From positions 1 through 5,167 of the forward strand of contig CALDKP010000228.1 of the NCBI GenBank assembly GCA_937898535.1: DNA of 5,167 nt, given 5' to 3'. The stretch is from an uncultured Sphingomonadales bacterium. GTDB lineage: Bacteria; Pseudomonadota; Alphaproteobacteria; Sphingomonadales; Sphingomonadaceae. Both the position numbers and the translations under genes were made by a program. Below, piece by piece: positions 1 through 5,167 of the stretch; position 1 is the first letter of the stretch, and every line of letters begins with the position of its first letter. The notes below the pieces were generated by a model that made no database searches, was not told the origin of the DNA, and saw nothing but the letters and a program-made list of their open reading frames with translations.

Positions 1-839
1 GTGCCTCGCGTCTATTGGGTGATGTCATCGCCGCCCTCGATGATGAACGGCTTGGCGGTGTGGCCAAAAGCGCAATCCGCAAACAACTCGACAAGCTCGA
101 TATTGCCCCCCTGCTCGGCCAGTTGCTGACCGCGATGATCCGCGAACGCCGCCATATCCCGGTGCTGGACGGCATCATTAAATGGACCTCGGCCACGCTG
201 GAAGCCAATGAGCATCTCATTCGCCAAATGGTGGAGGAACGTGCCAACACAATCATGCGCTGGACGGGCCTTGATGACAAATTAGCCAATGCCATCGTCA
301 ATGGACTGAACAAGCTGCTGCACGAAATGGCGGAAGACCCCGACCATCCTTTGCGTGAAAAGGGCGAAGAGGGCCTCGCCAGCCTTGCACACGACCTACG
401 CCATGACAAGGAATTGCAGGCAAAGGTCGCCCATTGGAAAGGGCAGCTGCTTGAAAATCCGGCGATGAGCACATGGATCAACAGCCTGTGGGATCAGGGC
501 CGCGATGGCCTGCTAAAGGCTGCGCGCAACCCCGACGCCGCGCTGGCGGGCAGCTTTGGCGATGCCCTTATCAAGCTTGGCGGCAGGCTTCAGGAAGATT
601 CAGCGCTAAAGCTACAAATCAACCGCTTCGCGCGCCGCGCGATTGTCGGCACCACCGAAAATTACGGCGACAATATCGTGACATTGGTATCGGAAACGGT
701 TGCCCGCTGGGACGCATCAACCATCACCGACCGCGTCGAAAATGCCGTGGGCAGCGACCTCCAATTCATCCGCATTAACGGCACATTGGTCGGCGGCATG
801 GCGGGCATCGTCATTCACAGCATCGGCTTGCTAATTTAA
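1..839 (+). CDS. DUF445 family (YjiN-like) membrane protein, 3' part only
   Basis: The reading frame is open from the first complete codon at position 3, so the gene starts before the window. The TTG at 15 is an internal Leu codon, not a supported start. About 279 C-terminal residues are visible, against roughly 400-430 expected for the family, so the N-terminal part, which normally carries a membrane segment, is missing. The visible part is a long, charged, mainly helical region with many Glu, Lys, Arg and Ala residues. It ends in the family's characteristic tail, DLQFIRINGTLVGG, followed by a hydrophobic stretch (MAGIVIHSIGLLI) that looks like a C-terminal membrane helix. The family is known as an inner-membrane protein related to E. 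coli YjiN; its molecular function is not established, and nothing here adds to it. It converges on the nucleosidase gene, with its TAA five bases from that gene's stop. Family assignment is by recalled motif similarity. Confidence 0.85.
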   Translation, partial: ASRLLGDVIAALDDERLGGVAKSAIRKQLDKLDIAPLLGQLLTAMIRERRHIPVLDGIIKWTSATLEANEHLIRQMVEERANTIMRWTGLDDKLANAIVNGLNKLLHEMAEDPDHPLREKGEEGLASLAHDLRHDKELQAKVAHWKGQLLENPAMSTWINSLWDQGRDGLLKAARNPDAALAGSFGDALIKLGGRLQEDSALKLQINRFARRAIVGTTENYGDNIVTLVSETVARWDASTITDRVENAVGSDLQFIRINGTLVGGMAGIVIHSIGLLI

Positions 840-844
840 GCCAG

Positions 845-1516
845 TTACAGCGCCGATATCATCCGTTCGGTTGCCTCGGCGGCTTGGCGGGCGGCGCGTT
901 TTAAATTGGCCTGAAAATCGCCTGAACTGTCGCCATTGGCATTGTCGCTCGTTGCCTTGATCGCGGCCCATGGCACGTCCATGCGGGCTGCGGCTTGGGC
1001 AACGGCGGCGGTTTCCATATCGATGATGTCGCCGCCAAGGGCGCGGTGCAGGCGGCTGCCATGGTCGTCACTTTCCATGAAGCAGTCATTGGTGATGATG
1101 CGCACTTTCGGCAGCCCCGTCTCTGGCATGATCGCGGCGTGATAGGGTTCGGCATGCGCCTCCCCAATCGGCCATGCCCCTGCCCGATAATGCACAAACC
1201 CGTCGGCACGCGAGGCGCCATAATCCCCCTGCACGGCTTGCGTGATCTGGAAACAGTGGCCAACATGGTCGCTCAACTTGCCCGCAGTGCCGACCACCAA
1301 AAGCAAATCGGCATGATAATGCTCGACCAGCATCATCGCCGCCATTGCCGCATTCACTTTGCCGATGCCGCTGCAGGTAATCGCGATATTGCGGCCACCG
1401 GATTGGACCTGACGGACCATGAAACCGTGCAATGCCTCGCTATTGGCGCTTTCGCCGGGGAACAACGCAGCGGCTTCGGCGTCCACGCCGGTAATGATGC
1501 CAATGGTTTTGAACAT
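845..1516 (-). CDS. mtnN: 5'-methylthioadenosine/S-adenosylhomocysteine nucleosidase-like protein
   Basis: This 223-residue cytosolic protein belongs to the PNP/UDP phosphorylase superfamily. MTA/SAH nucleosidase hydrolyses methylthioadenosine and S-adenosylhomocysteine to adenine plus the thioribose product, in methionine salvage and methyl-cycle clean-up. The E. coli enzyme has 232 residues. Key residues can be matched to it: Glu14 (E. coli Glu12) in GVDAEAAAL, the SGIGKVNAA segment (49-57), Phe146 (Phe151) in NDCFME, Glu168 (Glu174) in IDMETAAVA, and the catalytic Asp191 (Asp197) in ATSDNAN. A GTAGKL motif (76-81) replaces the usual GSAGGL. The ATG is supported by a GGAGGG Shine-Dalgarno at 1523-1528 (on the − strand) with a 6-base spacer. 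It lies 88 bases downstream of fprA on the same strand, so it may be co-transcribed or have its own promoter. The alternative is another nucleoside phosphorylase-fold enzyme, such as the hopanoid-associated HpnG. The full catalytic set favours MTAN, but substrate choice is inferred. Confidence 0.8.
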   Translation of the reverse strand: MFKTIGIITGVDAEAAALFPGESANSEALHGFMVRQVQSGGRNIAITCSGIGKVNAAMAAMMLVEHYHADLLLVVGTAGKLSDHVGHCFQITQAVQGDYGASRADGFVHYRAGAWPIGEAHAEPYHAAIMPETGLPKVRIITNDCFMESDDHGSRLHRALGGDIIDMETAAVAQAAARMDVPWAAIKATSDNANGDSSGDFQANLKRAARQAAEATERMISAL

Positions 1517-1604
1517 GCTGCGCCCTCCAATAACTTTCCCAAAGGAAAGGCATCTAGCGCAGCATTAAAGTAATTATGATGACATAAACGCAGGCGCGGC
1601 CAAA

Positions 1605-2912
1605 TTAATGGCTGGCGGCAATCATATCTTCGATACGGACGAACTTTTCGCGCGGGGCGCCGTCGCGGGCACGGGCAATTTCTGCCTCTTCAATTTTCTT
1701 CCAGTCGCTGAATGTGACAATGTCGACCTTGCGTAATGCCAGCAGCGCATCCAGACCGGCGCGGCCATCTTTGTCGCCATCTGTGGCCATATCCTCCGCC
1801 ACGGTATCGATGATATTGTATCCATCGGGCCGGTTGGTTCCGATGGTTCCGGATGGGCCACGCCGGGCCCAGCCGACGCAATAGAGACCCGGCAATATCC
1901 GGCCGTCCAGATTGGCAAAGCGGCCACGGCCATGTTCATAAGGCACGCCGTCAATCGATGGCGTTTGATAGCCAATGCAGCTGATGACCATGGAACAGTC
2001 TATGGTGTAGCTCTCACCCGTGCTGATGCTGCGATACTGGTCATCCAGCCGCATGCGCTCGACGCGAACGCGCTGCACTTTTCCATCGCCCTCAATCGCG
2101 ACGGGGGCTGCAAAAAAGTCGAAATTGATGCTGATGGCTTTATCCGCACGAAACGCCTCTGGAATGGCTGCGAATTCGCGCAGATGCGTGACGGATTTGC
2201 GAATGCCGGGTTCTAACAGCGCATCTTCGCCGATGTCTGGCAGATCGTCGGTGTCGACGCGCGGGGTTGCCCGCTGCAAATGCGCAAGTTCACCCAATTC
2301 CTTGGGCGTCATCGCAATCTGGTGCGGGCCGCGGCGACCCAAAATGGTGATGTCCTCAACAGCGGAATGCTCAAGCACATCGAGCGCGTGGCTGACAATG
2401 TCTGAACCGTCAAATTCGGCACGCGTTTTGGATAGGATCCGCGCGACATCCAGTGCCACGTTGCCGTTGCCGACGATGACGACATGTCGGCCATCCAATG
2501 GCGGGTTGAGATCCGCATAATCAGGATGCCCATTATACCAGCCGACAAAGGCGGCGCTGCCAAAAACGCCGGGCAAGTCTGCGCCATCTATGCCCAATGG
2601 GCGGTCGTCAGGTGCACCAGTGGCGAGAATGACCGCGTCATACAGTGTCTGAAGCTCGTCGATGCTAATGTCTTTGCCGATGGTCACATTGCCGACAAAC
2701 CGGACATTGTCGGACAAGGCGACTTTTTCATAACGGCCCGCAACCGCCTTTATTGACTGATGATCAGGGGCAACGCCAAAACGGATGAGGCCGAACGGAA
2801 CGGGCAAGCGGTCAATAATATCCACCCGCACATCGTCGCCAAATTTCTTCTGCGCGGCTTCTGCTGTGTAATATCCCGCCGGACCGGAACCGATGATTGC
2901 GATATGCCGCAT
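1605..2912 (-). CDS. fprA: Ferredoxin-NADP+ reductase, adrenodoxin reductase/FprA type
   Basis: This is a complete 435-residue FAD enzyme that moves electrons between NADPH and ferredoxin-type iron-sulfur proteins in the cytoplasm. Mycobacterial FprA, the best-known relative, has about 456 residues. The N-terminal FAD fold begins with IIGSGPAGYYTAE (GxGxxG at 8-13) and continues with the family signature PFGLIRFGVAPDH (39-51). The NADP-binding insert has VIVGNGNVALDVARIL (145-160), and the Arg193-Arg194 pair in LGRRGP is placed to bind the 2'-phosphate, which favours NADPH over NADH. Near the C-terminus GWARRGPSGTIGTNR (347-361) closes over flavin and nicotinamide. The start has a good GGGGAG Shine-Dalgarno at 2919-2924 with a 6-base spacer. 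Its physiological ferredoxin partner is not in the window. The position downstream of phaZ may be incidental; no direct role in PHA metabolism is shown. The chloroplast-type FNR family is excluded by the different domain arrangement. Confidence 0.92.
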   Translation of the reverse strand: MRHIAIIGSGPAGYYTAEAAQKKFGDDVRVDIIDRLPVPFGLIRFGVAPDHQSIKAVAGRYEKVALSDNVRFVGNVTIGKDISIDELQTLYDAVILATGAPDDRPLGIDGADLPGVFGSAAFVGWYNGHPDYADLNPPLDGRHVVIVGNGNVALDVARILSKTRAEFDGSDIVSHALDVLEHSAVEDITILGRRGPHQIAMTPKELGELAHLQRATPRVDTDDLPDIGEDALLEPGIRKSVTHLREFAAIPEAFRADKAISINFDFFAAPVAIEGDGKVQRVRVERMRLDDQYRSISTGESYTIDCSMVISCIGYQTPSIDGVPYEHGRGRFANLDGRILPGLYCVGWARRGPSGTIGTNRPDGYNIIDTVAEDMATDGDKDGRAGLDALLALRKVDIVTFSDWKKIEEAEIARARDGAPREKFVRIEDMIAASH

Positions 2913-2960
2913 GCCCTTCTCCCCGTCATTGCCTGATTCGGCAGGCTAACGGGTCAGCGC

Positions 2961-2986
2961 CAAAAAGAAAGGGCGACCTTCACGCC
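2961..2986 (-). terminator. Weak intrinsic terminator candidate after phaZ
   Basis: Read on the − strand just after the phaZ stop, GGCG (2986-2983), a 7-base loop and CGCC (2975-2972) form a short stem, followed directly by the T-rich run CTTTCTTTTT. The layout is right for a Rho-independent terminator ending the phaC-phaZ transcript before fprA. However, the stem is only four base pairs and is not extended by its flanks, so it may be weak or non-functional. Confidence 0.3.
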
Positions 2987-3000
2987 GCAATGGCCGAAGA

Positions 3001-3834
3001 TCAGGCGGCTTTGCGCGCCGCGCTTGGATTGCGGTCAAGGAACCGGCGGATCGCCTCTATGCTTTCTTCAACATGGCTGAGCATGAACAAATGCCCGCCA
3101 TTTTCGACCACGAACAACTCGCTGTTCGGAATAAGAAAATTCAAAAACTTGCCATTCGCCAGCGGAACAATCTGGTCATCATCGCCCATCATGATGAGCG
3201 TTTCCGTTTTCAGAAATGGCAGAAATGGCGCGCTGGTCCATCCCATCATCGCCATCAGCTGGTAGAAATATCCCGTCTTCGACGGCGGCGTAATGCGGCC
3301 AATATGTTCCGCCTTGTTGCCCACCATACCGCCGTACAGCGTCTTAAAATGCTTCGCCATGAAATCGGGGTCTATATAGCGGCGCGGGTCAGCCATTTTG
3401 ATCAGCGCGGCGGGATTGCCCGGCACCATCAACATGCCAGCGCTTGTCGCGACAAGGATAAGCTTGTTCGTCCGCGCGCCATTCTGCAGCGCAAATTGCT
3501 GCGCCATCGCCCCACCCCAGCTGACACCCATGACATCGACCACGGGCATTTCAAACCGGTCAAGCAGCAGCGCCGCAATCCGCGACATCAATATGGCGTT
3601 ATAGGGCACCACAGGGTCGGGCGAACCGCCAATGCCGGGCATATCAAAGGTGATGAAGTCGCGGTCATCCAGCAACTCGGCCATCGGCGCCATAGCCTCA
3701 ATATTCGCGCCAATGCCGTTGAAGAACAATATCGGCAGCTTCTTCGTCGCCTTCGACGCGCGCCAAACCGCAACCCGCAAGACGCGACCGTCAACGGTCT
3801 CCATGCTGAATGTAGGGGCGCGGTTTTTGGTCAT
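3001..3834 (-). CDS. phaZ: Intracellular PHA depolymerase, medium-chain-length (Pseudomonas PhaZ) type
   Basis: This 277-residue alpha/beta hydrolase should hydrolyse stored polyhydroxyalkanoate at the granule surface to release 3-hydroxyacids; Pseudomonas PhaZ has about 283 residues. It follows Pseudomonas PhaZ closely along its length: LFFNGIGAN (36-44, oxyanion-hole region), GVSWGGAMAQQFA (103-115), MVPGNP (136-141), DPRRY (149-153), YGG (167-169), the MGWTS segment in the lid (197-201), GDDDQIVPL (217-225) and GGHLF (246-250). The catalytic triad is predicted as Ser105, Asp220 and His248. There is no signal peptide, which fits an intracellular rather than secreted depolymerase. The ATG has an AGGGA Shine-Dalgarno about six bases upstream. 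It lies 119 bases downstream of the PHA synthase gene on the same strand, the same order as phaC1-phaZ in pseudomonads, which strengthens the call beyond generic alpha/beta hydrolase. Actual chain-length preference is inferred from family and neighbour. Confidence 0.88.
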   Translation of the reverse strand: MTKNRAPTFSMETVDGRVLRVAVWRASKATKKLPILFFNGIGANIEAMAPMAELLDDRDFITFDMPGIGGSPDPVVPYNAILMSRIAALLLDRFEMPVVDVMGVSWGGAMAQQFALQNGARTNKLILVATSAGMLMVPGNPAALIKMADPRRYIDPDFMAKHFKTLYGGMVGNKAEHIGRITPPSKTGYFYQLMAMMGWTSAPFLPFLKTETLIMMGDDDQIVPLANGKFLNFLIPNSELFVVENGGHLFMLSHVEESIEAIRRFLDRNPSAARKAA

Positions 3835-3863
3835 ATGGGTTCCCTTGCCTCGCTTATCGCTGG

Positions 3864-3874
3864 CGTTGCGACGA
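3864..3874. repeat. 11-base direct repeat, copy 1 (phaC-phaZ spacer)
   Basis: CGTTGCGACGA occurs here and again, identically and in the same orientation, at 3933-3943. The two starts are 69 bases apart and both copies lie in the 119-base spacer between phaC and phaZ. This copy is about 30 bases upstream of the phaZ start codon. The identity is seen directly; any operator role is speculation. Confidence 0.6.
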
Positions 3875-3932
3875 GTTTAGCGCATGGTCTCGGGCGTGCA
3901 AGGACGAAAGAGCCAATGTGGCATCGTGACGA

Positions 3933-3943
3933 CGTTGCGACGA
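3933..3943. repeat. 11-base direct repeat, copy 2 (phaC-phaZ spacer)
   Basis: This is the second copy of CGTTGCGACGA, about ten bases downstream of the phaC stop in transcription direction. It sits in a local GAC/ACG-rich run (3925-3946), which makes chance recurrence somewhat more likely than base composition alone would suggest. Confidence 0.6.
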
Positions 3944-3953
3944 CGCCGCCCCC

Positions 3954-5167
3954 TCACTCCAAAACATACAGCCCCGGTGCGGCTTCCATTGGTGGATGGG
4001 CTTTGCTGCCGAGCGTTGCGGGGGCTGCGACTTCCGCGCCTGACCGCGCGTGGAGCCATTCCATCCAATGTGGCCACCAGCTGCCGGCAACTTCTTCGGA
4101 GCCCTTCATCCAATCGGTGACATCGGCGGGCGTCTTGCCGTTTGAATGTTTCCAATATTTCGCTTTGGGATTACCCGGCGGGTTCAGGATCGCCTGCATA
4201 TGGCCAGCCTGGCTCAGGATGAATTCGACATTTTTGCTGCCGAACAATTGCGTCGAACGATAGCATGCGCGCCATGGCGTGATGTGGTCGGTTGTCCCGC
4301 CCAGAACGAACAGGTCGCCCGTCACCTTGGTCAGGTCGAGCATATGGCCCGCAATCTCGAACGTGCCCGGCGCGGCGTAGGCATTTGCTTCAAACAGCTC
4401 CAAGAAGTCACCCATCAATGCCGACGACAGGTTGGTCGCATCGGCATTCCAGAACAATATGTCGAACGCTGGCGGATCATCGCCCAGCAGATAATTGTTG
4501 ATGACATAGTTCCAGATAAGGTCATTTGGCCGCAACCATGCAAAGCCGCGCGCAAGGCTGCTGCCTTCAATCACGCCTTTCTTCGCGGCGCGTTGCCGTG
4601 CCAGCGCGATGCCATTGTGCGACACAAGGCTCGACGCCTCGGTATCGCCGGGTTTGGGTTCAAGCACGCACACCATCATGGTAACTGCGTTGGCGCGGGT
4701 ATCACCCATCGATGCCAGCTTGGACAGCAGCACGGACATGGTCTGACCGCCGGAACAGCCGCCCGAAATATTGACCTTGTCGCTGCCGGTAATCTCGCAC
4801 ACGACGTCCAGCGCCTTGATGCAGCTTTCGATATATTCGGCCATGCCCCACACGCCCATATCGTCGGTGGGGTTACGCCACGAGATCATGAATGGCTGAA
4901 TGCCGTGGTCGGTCTGCCATTTGATGATCGATTTTTCGGGGGACAGATCGTTAATATACATTTTGTTGATCTGTGGCGGAATCGTCAGTTGCGGTGTGGC
5001 AAACACCTTGTCGGTGGTGGGCGCATATTGGACGAGTTCGAAACGTTCGTCGCGATAGACCACTGCCCCCTTTGCGGTTGCGACATTCTCGCCAAGCTTG
5101 AATGGCTTTTTGTTGACCTGGCTCACCATCATGTCGTTGTGAACCATATCGTTATAGGCGTTTTTCA
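3954..5167 (-). CDS. phaC: Poly(R)-hydroxyalkanoate synthase, class II-like, N-terminus cut by window edge
   Basis: PhaC polymerises (R)-3-hydroxyacyl-CoA into storage polyester on granules. The frame stays open to the window end; seven residues (KNAYNDM) through the Met at 5147 match the Pseudomonas stretch before VHN..SQVN, so that Met is internal. Matching catalytic Cys positions suggests about 160 N-terminal residues are missing. Numbered from that Met, the nucleophile is Cys131 in the box GGCSGG (129-134), with Asp287 in TDHITPW and His316 in AGHMQ completing the triad. Class II resemblance is strong: PPQINKMYINDLSPEKS (57-73), SWRNPT (89-94), LRPNDLIWNY (205-214), NNYLLG (217-222), PPAFDILFWN (225-234), ILNPPGNPKA (320-329), SWWPHW (356-361) and the C-terminal EAAPGLYV. 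The class I box is typically GFCVGG and class I enzymes lack this C-terminus. At the position of Pseudomonas Ser325 there is Cys160, and Ser477 is Ala314. phaZ follows after 119 bases. Chain-length preference is inferred. Confidence 0.93.
   Translation of the reverse strand, partial: KNAYNDMVHNDMMVSQVNKKPFKLGENVATAKGAVVYRDERFELVQYAPTTDKVFATPQLTIPPQINKMYINDLSPEKSIIKWQTDHGIQPFMISWRNPTDDMGVWGMAEYIESCIKALDVVCEITGSDKVNISGGCSGGQTMSVLLSKLASMGDTRANAVTMMVCVLEPKPGDTEASSLVSHNGIALARQRAAKKGVIEGSSLARGFAWLRPNDLIWNYVINNYLLGDDPPAFDILFWNADATNLSSALMGDFLELFEANAYAAPGTFEIAGHMLDLTKVTGDLFVLGGTTDHITPWRACYRSTQLFGSKNVEFILSQAGHMQAILNPPGNPKAKYWKHSNGKTPADVTDWMKGSEEVAGSWWPHWMEWLHARSGAEVAAPATLGSKAHPPMEAAPGLYVLE

Noticed and set aside
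15..17. TTG as the start of the DUF445 gene
   Set aside because: The frame continues open upstream to the window edge and the visible length is well short of the family, so this is an internal Leu codon.
1534..1549. Small hairpin CTTTCC-CAAA-GGAAAG between fprA and the nucleosidase gene
   Set aside because: The stem is six pairs and half A-T, with no T-run after it on either strand. It sits just upstream of the Shine-Dalgarno, so a role in translation is possible but unsupported.
995..1573. + strand open frame of 192 codons opposite the nucleosidase gene
   Set aside because: It has no recognisable motif and lies fully antisense to a gene with matched catalytic residues, so it is a shadow frame.
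1573..1603. Possible − strand promoter for the nucleosidase gene (CATAAT with TTGGCC upstream)
   Set aside because: The −10-like hexamer is fair, but the −35-like element is poor and the 19-base spacing is too long. AT-rich spacers give such matches by chance.
2931..2946. GCCTG/CAGGC inverted repeat just upstream of the fprA Shine-Dalgarno
   Set aside because: The stem is five pairs with a 6-base loop and no T-run, too short to distinguish from chance without conservation data.
3912..3922. GCCA-ATG-TGGC hairpin after phaC as a terminator
   Set aside because: It has only four pairs with a 3-base loop, and the following − strand sequence (TCTTTCG) is not a convincing T-tract.
3073..4263. Long + strand open frame of 396 codons antisense to phaZ and the end of phaC
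   Set aside because: It lies opposite two well-supported genes and crosses their spacer. Its product is rich in His, Arg and Gln with no recognisable domain, the usual pattern of a non-coding frame opposite GC-rich genes.
5145..5147. ATG at 5147 as the start of phaC
   Set aside because: The frame stays open upstream to the window edge, and the residues there still align with internal sequence of Pseudomonas PhaC. The true start lies about 160 residues further upstream.

Overview
This window looks like an ordinary chromosomal stretch of a sphingomonad-type alphaproteobacterium (Sphingopyxis or Sphingorhabdus-like). That placement is an inference from the protein flavour (DUF445 protein, FprA-type reductase, MTA/SAH nucleosidase), the moderately GC-rich codon use and the dense packing; no rRNA or other marker confirms it. 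I find five protein genes, two of them cut by the window edges. There are no RNA genes, insertion sequences, CRISPR arrays or phage genes, and no gene-free stretch longer than about 120 bases.

Left part: the 3' end of a DUF445 (YjiN-like) membrane protein gene runs on the + strand from before the window to 839. It converges, with a 5-base gap, on a − strand gene for a 5'-methylthioadenosine/S-adenosylhomocysteine nucleosidase-like enzyme (845-1516). Upstream of that, also on the − strand, is a ferredoxin-NADP+ reductase of the adrenodoxin reductase/FprA type (1605-2912).

Right part: two − strand genes for polyhydroxyalkanoate (PHA) metabolism. The first in transcription order is a PHA synthase (3954 to beyond 5167, N-terminus missing). 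Its sequence resembles the class II (medium-chain-length, Pseudomonas-type) PhaC rather than class I. It is followed after 119 bases by an intracellular PHA depolymerase of the Pseudomonas PhaZ type (3001-3834). This is the same phaC-phaZ order as in the pseudomonad phaC1ZC2D cluster, but the next gene is fprA, not phaC2. Together the two genes would let the cell polymerise (R)-3-hydroxyacyl-CoA into storage granules and release the monomers again.

All four − strand genes could be co-transcribed, but gaps of 88, 88 and 119 bases and a weak terminator-like hairpin after phaZ leave the transcription units open. I see no clearly undescribed system. The points most worth checking are the class II-like synthase in this background, its residues at positions known to control monomer specificity, and an 11-base direct repeat between phaC and phaZ.
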